From: Caenorhabditis remanei
Lineage: Eukaryota; Nematoda; Chromadorea; Rhabditida; Rhabditidae
Assembly (NCBI RefSeq): GCF_010183535.1
Contig: NC_071333.1
Coordinates: forward strand, 17,172,587-17,236,586
DNA length: 64,000 nt
Direction of reading: 5' to 3'
Below, piece by piece: positions 1 through 12,837 of the stretch (its first letter is position 1; every line of letters begins with the position of its first letter). The position numbers and the translations under genes are program-made. The notes under the pieces are model-generated. The model worked only from the letters and a program-made list of their open reading frames with translations. It searched no databases and was not told the DNA's origin.

Positions 1-2859
1 ACCTGATTTACACCGGGTTCACGTCACTACATTACACTTTTTCTCTCTCGTAAGATTGGATTTAGCCACGAAAGTTATTTTTTCGGTTCAGTAAACTTTT
101 TCTGGTTTTCTGAAAAATTGGAAACACCAAGTTTTTGTTCATTCTTACATCTGTATCAATTTTCTGATTCATTTTCTGTTTCCTCTTCACTAGACACCGA
201 ATTTTCGAAACCTAAAAGTTCGAAAATTCAAGTACAGAACAAATTCAAAAAACTGGTTATAAACCGATAAAAAACAAATGTTGACTGATGTCAATCCAAT
301 CTTACTTATCATTTCGAAAACCAATAGGAAAACTTTTTTTCTCATAATCATTTCAAAAACTGGTTATAAACCAATAAAAAAGAACATTTACCGATTTTAA
401 TCCAATATTACTTTCGATGTCAAAAACCGATAGGACGACAGTATTTGAACTGACATACCCAAAAAAGTTTTATTGGAAATTGTTATTTTCCCTGCAAATT
501 TTATCTTTCAAGAGAACCGTCTCTCCACAAAGTTATTGTTGCGGTTCAGTAAACTTTTCAGGTTTTCTGAAAAATTTAGGAAAACTAGAACTTTTAGTTT
601 TTCCTGTAGTATCAATACTATGGTTAATTTTCTGGTTCAAACATTAAAAATTGATTATAAACAGATAAAAACCGAACGTTGACCGATGACAATCCAATTT
701 CGCTTTTAATGCTATTAGGACGATTTCATGTAAACTAATATACTCAAAAAAAATTCCATTGAACATTTCCCTATAAAACGATGAGTCTGTCCCCCAGATT
801 TCACTCATTTTTTGTGCCGGGTTTTGTCATTCAAGATAAACGTCTTGTTTTTCTTAATGTCACGTCACTTCCTCACCTTTCTCCGGTCACATGGAATGTA
901 TCTGGTTTCATTGAGTTGCACCAGAATTTGTCGTGTTTTTTCTTCTTGGAAAATGCAAAAGAAAAGTCTCAATTTTTTTCCAATTTAATTTTGATCAAAA
1001 GTTTAACACAACACAAGAACTTTTGTGATAAAAAAGTGAGGGTGATAAGAAAAAAGAACACCACTCCCTTACTGTTGACTTTATATCTTTTGTGTCTGTT
1101 AAATAAGTTTGAAAGTAAAAAAGGATTATATATATCTACCAGCCTATCTGCCCCGCCTTCGGCGGTTCAGTCGGCTGGCCTCTTATCATTTACGTGGCAA
1201 CCCTTTCTCAAATGTGCCCGTATGGCCGAGTGGTCTAAAGCGGCGGCGCTGTCCAAAGCACGCCAGTTCGGTTTTGTCCGCTGGCTCAGTTTCTCTTCTC
1301 TTTCCAAAACCGCTGCGGACATCGCCTCAGACAAACAGACAACGCCCAATTGTCTTTTATATACAAGAATGATATTCCAGATCTGAAAACATCATAGTTA
1401 TTTTTTCTTCTAAAAAACACAATAACGTCTAATACTAATCTTTCTGAAGGGGATGAAAAAACGGTGATACATCCATGATACGGCTTCTTTTTTTTTACTG
1501 CGGGACATCCCAATTACTTCTCACAGAGAGCTTAAATTCCTAGAAAGAAAGAGAAAACGACGGAAATTCGTGTTTATGTCTCAATTGCATCCGTTTTGAG
1601 GTGTACACTTGCTCACATACTTTTTTCTTCTATTTCATTTCCTTCCGGACCTTTTTTACTCCCCTTCATTTTTTTTCTTCTCCTCCAAATAGATTGGTAG
1701 TCAAGTTGGAGTTTCTCCACTTTTCGTCTATTTTTTGTACGAGAATGTACGAGTAATGCTAACTAATGTTGGTTTTCTCTCTGTTGGTTTTGTTTCAATG
1801 AGTTTTTTGAAAAAAAGTAAATTTACCCACGCTTTTCAAAATCGTTTCGGTTTTTTGTTCCGAGATTTTGTGTTTGTTTTAATTTGAGAAACTCTCTTTT
1901 GAACTCAAAACTCTCCTGCGTGTTCTATCATATGTTTGTCTCATTTGTGACGTGGTTTCATTTTTCGCTTCGTTTTTTCTTTCTTTTCCCAAGCAAGCAT
2001 AGAATTAGAGAGGAAAGAACAAAACCGAATGGCTTGGCGGTGAAGAAAGCAAAAAAATGAAGGGAGGAGAAGACACATGGCTGTGCTGCTAGGAGAAGAT
2101 GAAGGAGGGGTTGTGGGGGGGGGAGTGGGTGCCAAACTTGTTGTTTTCCGTGACTTTTGAAAAATTCACTCTTGACTTTTACTCATGTAAACTGCACCCA
2201 GAGGAGAAAATGCGGTGGCCAAAGTATAAGGTATTTATTGGTGCGGTTGGCACGCGAGGGGAAACCACCAAATGCGGATAAGTAGTTGTGGATCCAAGGA
2301 TTTTGGCATAATGTTTTGCTATATTTCTTTTTGCCTGCCTGGTTCATAAGGTAGTACTAATATTCAATCAACATGAAAGCACCACATTGATCAGTTTTGC
2401 TACGCGCCCATATTTATGAGGTGTTTCCTTGAATAGTAGTTGTTCGAATTTCAGTAAACACAGCTGTCGAATTCGAAGAAATTTTATGAATTTTGTGAAT
2501 CGTTGTGTTGTGAACGTCTAGTTCTTCTTCTATGGTTTCTATTCTTTATAATACTTATTTCTTTATTGGTGGAAGGAACGTCGTTCTCTTTTTTTCTTCT
2601 CTCGCAATTTTTCAACTTTCAAACCTGGCTCACTTTCAGAAGTAACAAGTTTTTTCTTCACCACACGCTACCACCCGTTCATATGGTTGATCCATACTGG
2701 ATGGCAAACCTTATATGTTAGTTTTTGTTATACACGCGGGCACATCAAAATTAGATAAGATTTTGGGCGGTACCTAGGGAAATAAGTTTTTTGGAAAGTG
2801 CTTGTGAAAAGTGATAAATTACGAATTTATAGCGACTCGAACACCACCACGCGTCAAAC
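1..2859. other. Intergenic region with diverged direct repeats
   Basis: No convincing coding exon is visible. The first 720 bases hold about three diverged copies of a ~55-base unit (near 248-310, 358-415 and 649-710) recognisable by GGTTATAAACC, ATAAAAA and CAATCCAAT. A second motif, GGTTCAGTAAACTTTT followed by TTTTCTGAAAAATT, occurs near 88 and 543. A tRNA-like fragment lies near 1216. The longest open frame (781-1386) runs through pyrimidine-rich DNA and has no family resemblance or splice context. The last few hundred bases probably include the promoter of the transporter starting at 2860. Confidence 0.6.
1216..1280 (+). other. tRNA-like 5' half (fragment)
   Basis: The sequence GCCCGTATGGCCGAGTGGTC resembles the acceptor strand, D arm and A box of a class II tRNA (Leu/Ser type). 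The matching 3' half is missing: there is no GGTTCGA-type B box and no ACGGGC acceptor partner within 150 bases downstream. It reads as a degenerate tRNA fragment or chance similarity, not a working tRNA gene. Confidence 0.3.
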
Positions 2860-5800
2860 ATGACGACAAGACGTCGTCCAAGTATGAGGACCCGAATGAA
2901 GGTCGAGGATGTATCAAGCTGGGTTGAACACAACCAGGTTTGTATCTATTCTAATAAAAGAATAGTTGTAAACTCCTATTTGGAGCATTTACAATAGCAC
3001 AAGAACAATGTTTGAGATTTTTTTTTCTGAATTTTCGGCCCCCAAATTTTCAAGTTCGTCGAAAAAAAAGTTTCTTCAAAAAACGACTGAAAAATGTTCC
3101 CCGTTGCTTAAAACATGCTATGGTTTGATGCTATCCTGCTGAATTCACTTTTTGGACAATTTACGTGACTTCGAAATTTTCCATTTTTAGTACTGAGGTC
3201 TCACAAAAACCACAATATTTTTTCACGGAAACGTTCTACAAAATTTGAATACATATTCAAAGCAAGCACGGTCTCAGCTTTTCATTGATACATGATTTGA
3301 CCCAGATCTTCAAAATAGATCTGGATCATTCCCTAGATAAGCACAAAAGCTCTCACCACAATATTGTTTCCAGCAACCACCGCTCCATGTGCGCTTCGAG
3401 GCACCACCAGCTCAAGATGAGGATGATAACAAAACTGGATCAACGGACTCGCTTACTGAGAAGCCGGTGCCGTTAGACGGAGGATACGGATGGGTTGTGG
3501 TGCTCTGCAGTTTCATCATGCACGCTATTTGCGACGGTGCTTCTTTTTGCTTCGGAATCGTTTTTGTGATGATCCAGAAGGTAAGTGAGGTGTTCCGTTC
3601 GGGGAATCAGTAGGGGGAAGATCCATTCTTTTGGATTACTGTAAGTGAAATTTTTTACATTTCAGTACTTCCAAGCATCCCGTGTCGCTTCCATCCTTGC
3701 TGCCTCGCTGTTCCTTTCTCTCCCACTCATAATGTCCCCAATGGCCGGAACTACTAGTGATGTTTTGGGTTGCCGTATGTCCATTATCATCGGTGGTACC
3801 ATCTGCACCGTCTCATCGGTTATCTCTATCTTCTGCACAAACATCTGGGCTTTCACTTTCTTTTTTGGATTTGGATGCGGGCTTGGTGAGTTAAAATAAA
3901 AAATTATCTTAAAAAAATTGAATTCATTCTTTTCCAGGAATGAGCTTCATTTACAATGCTGCGATTGTAATTGTCACCTACTACTTCGAGGAAAAACGTG
4001 CAACAGCAACATCAATGGCAGTCGCGGGAACTGGCGGTGGAACATTCGTTTTCCCAATGTTCCTATCATTGGCAGTTTTTCTGTTCCAACGGTTTGCAAC
4101 CGAACTTCAAGCTGCACTCATCGCCTTTTCAATCGCTTACTTCATCATTGTTCTTATCGGATTAATGATTAGAGACGTTGAATGGGACTCCGACAGCCGA
4201 GAATACAAAATGAGAAAGTTTGAGAGGAACGCGAAATTCTTGTCGGAACAGCAGGAGGACAATGCGAACAAGAAGGAACCGGTGCTCCGTCGTTGTAACT
4301 CGCTGCCAAATTTGAGAAATTTCAATTGCGATATTGGATCCATTCAGTCCATATGTGAAGTTGCAAATGCTGCAGGAAAAGTGGAGATGCCCGCGCGTTC
4401 GAAATCGGTTGCCCTATTTGACAATCAACCACCAATGCCGACTATTCCGGAATACTCCATGCTCAACACCAGACTCGCCAATCTTGAGCATCTTGATCTT
4501 GAGGTATGCCTTCATAGATTTTTAACTGTCAAGACTTACCGTACTACCGTAACCGGGGGGTCGAATCTCGAAAACTATAGTATGAGTAGCCGCTGACCTA
4601 ATATACATTCATATATACAGACCGTATGTCCCTACCTACTGCGACTATGCTCAAGTCTTACTAGTCAAAACGTGTTACAGTTTTACTAAAAACAACAAAA
4701 AACTACAAAAAATCAAATATATTCTTACAGTACGCCAATTCGCCCTGCAACACTGTGAGACCTCAACGAAAACGAGTTGTCAGTAAGACATCGATGAGTG
4801 TGGACCATATCAACGAATTGGACGATGAGGATTTCAAAGTGAACCTGTTCCAAAGTTCATCCAACAACTCTTCTGGAGATGATGGTGAATCCAGCTCGGA
4901 TGACTCTGAAATGAGTAACGATGGAGACTCTTCTAGCTCTGAACTCTCCGAACGACAACTCGATGAACCATCCACCCGACTCCTCGACAACGCCGCTAGC
5001 ACCGTCGCCACTCGTGCCGCCTCGTCCGCTCCAACCTCTGCACGTCTCATCCGGAACTCACTTGCCCCAGGAAACACCAGTATGTCGGGAGGTCGTGTGC
5101 TCGCTTCCAACGCGATTCAGCCACGGCATCCCACAAACCTCCTGACTATGGGCAAAATCCCATCTGCTCCGATGTTGGTGACCCGCAAGAAGAGAAAGTC
5201 ATTTTTCCGAGGACAAAAATCGGTGGTCACCAGAATTAAGGATGTCGAGCTGCCGATTTACAAGGAAATTCTGGAGAACCGCGCGTACAGATAGTGAGTT
5301 GACTTGAAAATAATTTGTTAGTCACTTAGCATATACTTTTCAGTTTTCTTGTATCGGTATTCTTTTTATACTTGATCCTCGACGTCCCTTATGTCTGTTT
5401 CTACGACTACGCTCTTGAACACTTTCAACTATCTGAAAACATGGCGTCGGCTCTCTACTCGGTGATAGGAATAACCAATTTCTGCTCCACAATGCTCATC
5501 GGAAAAACCGCCGATATTGTATCACAAAAGTATGTTCAATTCTTTTACCTTGGATCCATGGTTGGTGTCTCGGCTACCCTGATCGCGGCTACTTTTGTGA
5601 TGGATGGCACCCAACTCATTATCTGTGCTGGATGTTTTGGACTCTTCGTGACAAGCAACTACGTTCTTCAGTCAGTGCTGATTGTAGACGCCTTCAACAA
5701 CGACATGAATCTGTTCCAAAATGCGTATTCGTTTGTCAGCACTCTCGAAGGAATTGCATCATTGATTGGACCACCGATTTTTGGTAAGACCATTTATTTT

Positions 5801-6347
5801 TTAAATATTTTTTAATGAAATGAAGAAACAGGTCACTGACACCTTACTATAAGATATATAAATATGAGATTTCTAATTTAGGTCAGGGGCGCGATTAGAA
5901 GTTAGAAGATCTGAGGGTAAAATAATAAGATATAATTAAATGGAAAATATTTGAATTAAAACACCGGGAAAAGAGATTCACGGGTAAGACATGTTCAGGG
6001 AGCTGATTCCAACAATTTAATTTACGAATTCCAATAAATTGAAAAAAATTCAAATTCTCTCTTTTTTCAGCCCAAATTCGTGAATTATCCGGAAGCTATA
6101 CTCTCGTTTTCTTCATCGCTGGAATTGTCTCACTTTTCTCATCAGTCTCCTTCTTCTTCTTCATCAGAGAAACACACAATAGAGACAACAAAGACGAAGA
6201 TTTGGAGAGAGGAGAGACAAAGTGAGTTTGACCTTTTTTTCAGGATTAATCTATAAACAAGTAGATTATTTTAGTGAATCTGGTGAACCACGTTGCGAGA
6301 ATGGAGTCGGTGCTCAAGCTGAAGTTGAAACTTTGCTGGACGTGTAA
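2860..6347 (+). CDS. Monocarboxylate-transporter-like membrane carrier (SLC16/MFS family)
   Basis: Eight exons: 2860-2937, 3374-3580, 3666-3885, 3938-4503, 4731-5293, 5344-5783, 6071-6221, 6275-6347, giving 765 residues. All have GT donors and AG acceptors (mostly TTTCAG; the last is TTTTAG) and the phases agree. The signature DGGYGWVV just before TM1 is the classic SLC16 motif; hydrophobic segments then fit six helices, a long loop, and six helices. Family members move monocarboxylates or related solutes, often with protons, across the plasma membrane; the substrate here cannot be read from sequence. The central loop (roughly residues 245-545) is much longer than in most MCTs and holds an acidic, Ser-rich stretch. 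The first exon, encoding MTTRRRPSMRTRMKVEDVSS, is inferred from a GTTTGT donor and an in-frame phase-0 junction; it is the least certain exon. AATAAA signals lie near 6860-6880. Confidence 0.88.
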
Positions 6348-8177
6348 ATATACAAACCACTTCATGCTAACATCTTTTTAAATGTTTTCTCTTATTTTTT
6401 ATGTAATCTATTTTTATGTTTTGATTCCTTATCTCATTTTGGATTGTAATCTTTTATCATTTTTTCTTCTTCTTTCTCTCTTTTTTACTAACAGAAGTTG
6501 TATAAGTGAGTCATTCTGACTCAATTCCAAACTTTCTCCTTTTCCCCCCTGCAGCTGATTGTTTCTTCTTTTCTATTTTTCTTACTTGATTAGTTTTAGT
6601 TTCTGCTTTCAAATCTCTCCCTTAATCAGTTTTGCTCCCCTCTGGTACGCAATCCGTTGTACACTCTCATCTGAAAAACAAAGAAAGCCTTACCTGTTCA
6701 ATGGTTACCGGTATTGGTTAGCACTCTGTGAGACTTGACATTCCTCTCCCCCCTTCATACTTGGATAGTTGTAAAACTTTACTAAATTAATATTATTCTT
6801 GTTCATAATACTTCTTTTCTAATGTGTACCGTTCCGGTTGATTTCTTATAAGGTTCCAAATAAAGTACGATTGCAATAAATAAAATTATTTTGGTTACAG
6901 TATGTAATTCAGAGTGTCAAAATAGGTTTGGGGGTACTTGAGACAGGACTGTTTTTCAATTCGTCCAAAATTTGTTCAGACAGAAAAATTTTAAATTCCA
7001 AATGCAGATAACATTTTGGATGTCAAATGCTGCTATCATTATGGTAGGTGGCTATTTAACTTCATGAAATTGTCAAAATTTTTGGTTTGATGTTCTTTTT
7101 ACCTCAGTCATCTACGTAGTTCTTAAAAAAAAAGTTAGTTACCTGTCATTGATCCCTCTGACCAAAAAAAAACACAGTATGTGCCGTACAAGACTTTTCA
7201 CTTGGTAATTGGCATCATTTTCTCCACTTTTGTGTTTACTCTATGGCCTCGCCACACATTGACATGTGAATCTATATTTCCAAAGTGCCACCTTCCAAGA
7301 GCGTAAGATAATAACATGTGCGAGCGAGTGTGAGCGGTCGGGCGCAAACGTGGTGTCGCCACAAAACTACGTCGTTCCGTTTTTTCAAGCTCTCGCCGTC
7401 GAGACGAACTTTCATTTATCGCGCCAGCACACTCAAAGACACTCGGTGCGTATTAACCGACACTACGGAGATGCGATTCTCGATCCGAGAAATGTCTCAT
7501 AAGCCTAAGGAAGAAAAAGAAAAACCAGAAAACTGTAACACCCGATTTTTTGTGATTTTTGTTTTATACCTGACCAGCTGATAAGATATCATCAAACGCG
7601 AGTCACGCTGTACCGGGAAATTCATTTTATTGTATCGAAAAGAAAGAGACAAAAAATAGACTAAGAAAAAATGTGTAACGAACTAACGATTATTGGTATT
7701 TTGATATCAATATCGACCTACTCACGCACACAGTCTCGATTGATGTGTTTAGTTATTGTTCACCTTTCTCCTACCCTACGTTTTTTTTCTTTTTTCTCCA
7801 TGTCTTTTTCATTTTCACTTTTGTCGCTCCTCAACTTCGATCGAAAACCAGGCAAGCATTTTGATTAGAATACAAATACAAACAGCCACATGTCCGTCGT
7901 CGTCCCACCTCCCTCGTTTATTCCCCCCATTTTTTTCTATTCGGTTTTCTCTTTTTGTTGTCCTCTTCTCATCATTATGAATAGCCGCTCCATTTAATTG
8001 TCATTTTCTTGTCCGATAGCTTCGAGATAGCTTCGAGAAATTGAGCAAACGCAAGTAGTGATGCTTAATGTTCAAACATTTTTGCTCTTTTTATGAGAAG
8101 TGGAGACACTTTTACAATTCATGATGAAAGATTACAAAACCTTTTCAAATCACAAAATCCTAACCCGCTAAAAAGGC

Positions 8178-8455
8178 ATACTTGCAAATTTTCGGCCCGC
8201 TTTCAAGACAAGTTACCGAATTTTTTTCCAAATTTTGTGAGTTTTAAAGAAAATTTTCAGTGAAAAACTCTAATTTCTTGATGCATAACTTGCTTTTGAT
8301 TGAATTCTAAAGTATAGTCAAAAATTCGACGTTATCGGGAAATTTTTCATCGCACCATATCGCACAAAAAATTCAAATTTTTGTTCAAAATTTAATTCAA
8401 ATTTTTAACCGTGCCGTGAAAATTTCCTTATGGCCGGCCCGGCCCGGCCGGTTGC
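8178..8455. repeat. Dispersed repeat with GGCCCGGCC tract (copy 1)
   Basis: It starts with CATACTTGCAAATTTTCGG, has an AT-rich core with TTCTTGATGCATAACTTG and a run of AAATTCAAA-type words, and ends in GGCCGGCCCGGCCCGGCCGG. The same order of landmarks recurs at 12110-12440 and, without the terminal tract, at 17412-17630. No coding capacity is visible. Confidence 0.6.
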
Positions 8456-9428
8456 AATTATGAAAAAAGGTGATTAACTATTCTCACTTCTCTTCAACTC
8501 TCTAATAAATTTCATTGTCCGATTCAAATCATGCACTTTTTCTTTTCTTTTCCACCCCTCTCTATCTACTTCTTCAACCATCCTGCACCATTACTATTGG
8601 TTTTGTCATCAGCACACCTTCCCTCAACGCTAATAAAATTACACCATCATTTTCCCCCAAAAAAAATCACAAAGCCAATTCCATTCCTCCAATTCATTCT
8701 TTCTTGCGTATCCTATCCGCTCTACTCTTTTTTCCGTTATTTGTCGGGTTATTCGCTTCCTCTTCAGCGCTCGTTTTGCCCCCGTCGCCGTCACCGTCAG
8801 CATCATAGTCTTCTTGTCGTCAAAAAACCACCCCTATATTGCTCTTTTTATGCTGTTCATGTGCAAAATACCTCGACCGAAGAGAGGAGCCGCCAGTGTT
8901 TTCTGCTTCTGACTTAAGCTATTCCCGACGAGTCACATGACTTCAGATCAATTTTAGATAGTTTCTATGTATACAGTTCTGTTTGAAAGGAAACGTTAGA
9001 AAAACGAGAAAAAAATTGAAGAACAACAGATCAGTTTTGTATACTCTTGGTGCGTGTATCTATTTTTGTATACTTTCACACTGTGGCGGGCCTCAATGGA
9101 TTGTTTGTTGACCGATCGAGCTTGGTTTTGAAAACGAAAACACTTCGTGTGTTGCAAGGTCAAAGGTATTGTTGCGAAACGTAACCAAAAAAAAGATGAC
9201 ATGTGAGACACACATTAATTAGCGTTATTGATTTGTGTTCTTTGAATGAACAGTCATTTCGATGGTCTCCTATTTCATCTCTTCTCTCTTCTCTCTCATC
9301 TCATCACATCTCATTCCATTCCATTCCATCACATTCGTTTCGTTTTCACAGTTTCACTGATCCTTCCTGGTTTCATTTCACTACGGTGCGGTGTCTTATC
9401 CGTGTTTTCTCCTAGTTTTCCGTATATA

Positions 9429-9873
9429 CAGTGCGTGCAATAAGGATAGGACCACCCCCCATTTTGGGTGTTCCGAGAAAAGTAAAAATGATATGAAAAA
9501 TCTGTGACTGCCATTCGATTCAGAATACAAAAAAACCCCAGGAGCCAAATTTTCATGTCTCTAGCACTTTCCGTACTCAAGTACCATCCAGAAGTCGCTT
9601 TTGCAGGCGTGCAATAAAGAAAGGACCACCAGCCATTTTCGATGAAGTGGTGCATTTTTTCAATTTTTTTTGGGCACAGTGCTCATATTTTAATTTATTT
9701 CGTTGTTTTTTTAAGTGGTACTTGAGTACGGAAAGTGCTAGAGACATGAAAATTTGGCTCCTGGGGTTTTTTTGTATTCTGAATCGAATGGCAGTCACAG
9801 ATTTTTCATATCATTTTTACTTTTCTCGGAACACCCAAAATGGGGGGTGGTCCTATCCTTATTGCACGCACTG
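9429..9873. mobile_element. Palindromic MITE flanked by TA (445 bp)
   Basis: Near-perfect inverted arms of about 160 bases (9429-9590 and 9714-9873) flank a ~120-base centre. The ends read CAGTGCGTGCAATAAGGATA and its complement, each bordered by TA, which matches the target-site duplication of Tc1/mariner-type DNA transposons. No transposase is present, so this is a non-autonomous copy. A second partial copy of the terminal motif (GCGTGCAATAAAGAAAGGACC) sits internally near 9606, suggesting nesting or rearrangement. Confidence 0.85.
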
Positions 9874-10857
9874 TATCTCACAATTCCATAGAAGTCAATC
9901 AATCTAATATCGTTCTATTCTCTTCTTTCTACACAAAACACAATAAAAACATAGTAAGGATAAATAATGCAATTAGATAAATATAAACAAACCTATTGAA
10001 GCCGACAAAATAGCCTCCTTTTTAATTTTCTAGCTCTTACCAGCGGGCTCTTCAGTTTCTTTTTTCTTTTTCTTTTTTCCTATCCAAAATGTTGCTCACG
10101 TTCTATGACCTCCTTGGAAATATAGAAATAACATATCGATCATCTTTAAGTAATCGTCGGAAGCTTTTGACATTTATAGCTTTTTCTTCTTTTGCTGAAT
10201 ATCAATTTTCTCAAATCTTCTTATCCCGCAACGCAGTAAAGCAATGATTGGCCCATAATTTCATGTCCAAAAAAGAAAATGAAGAAGAAAACATGAGTTT
10301 GTCTGTTTTCGTGTATTGCTTCTAGTCGGGGGGACCGATTATCAGAGTTGTTTTTAAGTTGTATGGAAAAATGCAACGAAAAGTGGGCTTCCGATCTTTG
10401 AGTTTAGTTTTATGCATTCTTCTTCTTCCTTTTTTTCCCAACTTTCTTTTTCGATAAAAAACTGGGAATAAGATAAGATACATGAAATTTTGAATACTGT
10501 CATTCATATTTCGTTTTTGAGGATTTTTGTGATGAACTTGAACAAAGCGACCTCTTTTGTTTGTCGTGTTGACTCCAACTTAACAGAATCCATTTCTGCG
10601 TTCATTTTCACTTCACCACATGAATTTTTCAATGCCTTTTTCCTTTCTTTTTCGTTTTTTCTTCTTACTTTCCTTCCTTTTTTTACTCCCCCTCTTTTCC
10701 CGTTTCTTTTCTTCGTTTACATTCCGCTTATATTCATCCGTCCTTCTTTTCAAGAAACAACTTTCTTTTTTCTAAACTCCCTCCCATCTACGTACATATT
10801 CATTCTCATTTCACATGTTTTTTCGTCGTTTTCTTCCAGTAAAAGAGCCCATACACC

Positions 10858-11547
10858 ATGAATAGCTCACAACGGCGCAGCATAATGTTTGGTGAAAAAG
10901 CGGTCATCGAAATGGATATCGACCCTTTTGTATCGAATTTGGACACCCCTGCTGATCTGAAAGTTCCAGCGACCTACACAGGCCCAATGTGAGTATTTGT
11001 CTGTTTTTCGGTTTTCAGGAATCAAGAATTAGTTCCTCGATATGTCATTCCTCGTTTTTTAATATATGACATATTGGTCTTTCTGAGAAAAAGAAAGCAA
11101 TTGGATTTTGTCATTTTGTGCCAACCGGAAGAGAAAGTGACAACAAAATGTAGCGGTTTCGAGGGTTTCAATTTCCGCTACAAAGTGGCGACGCTTTCTT
11201 TTTTGGGATTACATACGTTTTCTTAAAGAATTATAAGGTTTTAGAAAAAAAAAACATCCGGATATGACAGATGGAATAATAAAAACGTGGCGTTATGACA
11301 TTTCAGTTCGAAAAATATAATTACATTTCACTATTTTCAGGCTCTCCACCCAATTAGCAACACCGACCATGAAAAAACGAGACAAAAATAAGAATACTCA
11401 CAAAGACGATGAGAAGAAAGAAAAGTGAGTTCCAAAATAAAGTTTTTCGTACTAACACTCAGACGGTATCTTATTCAAAAATTCATGAAACATGCTTTCA
11501 GCAATTCCTCCGAGCCAGATGAGCCCGCTGCAAAAAAGAAATGTTAG
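10858..11547 (+). CDS. Small lysine-rich protein of unknown function (86 aa)
   Basis: Three exons: 10858-10988, 11341-11424 and 11502-11547, all with GT/AG borders and matching phases. A TTCTTCCAG lies 18 bases before the ATG, and the reading frame upstream is closed by TAA, so this looks like a trans-splice acceptor followed by a short 5' UTR. The N-terminal half (MFGEKAVIEMDIDPFV) is acidic and conserved-looking; the C-terminal half is a charged Lys/Asp/Glu tail ending KKKC. There is no signal peptide or membrane segment. I do not recognise the family. A nuclear or cytoplasmic protein is possible from the basic tail, but that is inference. Confidence 0.65.
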
Positions 11548-12109
11548 TCCTCCCGATCCACACTGCCCAGTAAAATCTCGCGCAAAATTGTTGTTTTCAT
11601 AATTTAATCAAGATCTCCAAAAAAAACATTTAATTATGATTCGTGTGCCTCTCTCTCTCCCTTATTCTTGTCTATTTTTCCCATCTTCCCACCAAAAACC
11701 TTCTGGTAGTCGTCTCTTTTAATCTGGTAGACTTTTTTTTCGGTTTTTTTTTCCCAAATGTTCAGTTCTAGTTCCAAATTAAAAATGCAGACAAAAAAGC
11801 ACGTGTCGTCCCTACCTTTCCCGTTCCCCCGATTTCTCAATTTGTTGTCCACATTGACATATAAACTTGCATACTGGTTTTAGTAGATTCTAGTTCTGTG
11901 CCCTCATGATTTGTTATCTCTCTGAAAGTGTCAAAATAAAATCGTTTTTCTTACCGATAATCGAGTGATGGTGATTTCAGTGAATGCAGTGATCTCAATT
12001 GGTACAAATGAGCCTAAAAGCATTTTGTACAAGAGCCGGTGACAAAATTTAGTAATGCTCAAATGCTCACTTGCAGAATTTATTGGAACATGACTAATTG
12101 GCAGCAGTG

Positions 12110-12440
12110 CATACTTGCAAATTTTCGGTCCGGCTGGCCCGTTAGAAAATTTTCAAGACCCTGCCCGGCTCGGCCCGACTTCAGGAAAAGGTACGTAGGT
12201 TTTACCAAACTTTGGAGTTTTCAACGAATTTTACACCAAAAAAATTCTATTCTTGATGCATATCTAACTTCTATGTGAATTCTGATGTACAGTAAACAAT
12301 TGGACATTCTCGGAAAAATTCAAAACCTTTCAACAGTTCGTTCAAAATTTAATTCAAACAATTTTTGAATTTCAAACCTCGGGCCGACGGGCCGGGCCAA
12401 GAAACTCTCAAATTTCGGCTAGGCCCGGCCAGTGACAATT
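12110..12440. repeat. Dispersed repeat with GGCCCGGCC tracts (copy 2)
   Basis: It opens with GCATACTTGCAAATTTTCGG as at 8178, carries CTGCCCGGCTCGGCCCG near its start, the TTCTTGATGCAT landmark in the middle, and GGGCCGGGCC plus GGCCCGGCC near its end. It is the most complete copy in the window, with GC tracts on both sides of an AT-rich core. Confidence 0.65.
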
Positions 12441-12829
12441 TTGAATTTAATCAAATACTCACTTGCAGATTTTAATGGAGCATGACTGCAAACGAAAATT
12501 TGGCAGAAATGTCAGAAAACCGTATCCCAACCAGAAAACCTGCATGACGAGCGTCTTTGTGAACGGAATGAAACTACATTCATATAAATCATGGAAAAAT
12601 GGGAAGATCACCTGCTCAAGTTTTTTCCTTCCTAATTCACTCAAACCTTCTGCTGCATTTTTTTTCTCTTTCCCGACAGACGATGGCTCCTGTACACAAC
12701 TTGCGGGGCTTGTTCGGTTTTCTGTTAATCGACTTAAGACAATAATCTTCTGACCATTGCTTACCAAACAACAATCATCACATGCGTCCGTTTGTGTTAA
12801 CAGGAAGTCTCTCATCATGCAGGTGAGAA

Positions 12830-12837
12830 TATAAAAG
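12830..12837 (+). promoter_or_regulatory. TATA box
   Basis: TATAAAAG lies about 30 bases before a plausible transcription start and about 90 bases before the 5' UTR donor at 12919. TATA boxes of this form are typical of highly expressed or stage-specific worm genes. Confidence 0.55.

Larger units (their letters stand above)
6348..10857. other. Intergenic region, 4.5 kb
   Basis: The first ~540 bases are the probable 3' UTR of the transporter. A GC-richer island at about 7270-7510 is open in two frames, one ending MSHKPKEEKEKPEN before a GTAACA; it could be a 5' exon or a promoter, but no downstream acceptor continues either frame. Long pyrimidine tracts fill 7770-7960 and 8500-8800. The stretch also contains a GGCCCGGCC-type repeat (8178-8455) and a palindromic element (9429-9873), listed separately. 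Confidence 0.55.

Noticed and set aside
781..1386. 201-codon open frame on the plus strand
   Set aside because: Pyrimidine-rich, no domain, no splice context, and it runs through the tRNA-like fragment; likely chance.
3285..3476. ATG-initiated frame overlapping transporter exon 2
   Set aside because: It is the wrong frame; the DGGYGWVV frame is continuous with the exon at 2860 through a TTTCCAG acceptor.
7266..7581. Two overlapping GC-rich open frames that look partly coding
   Set aside because: Both cannot be real, and neither joins in frame to a downstream exon; splicing to 10840 gives an immediate stop. Kept only as a note in the intergenic entry.
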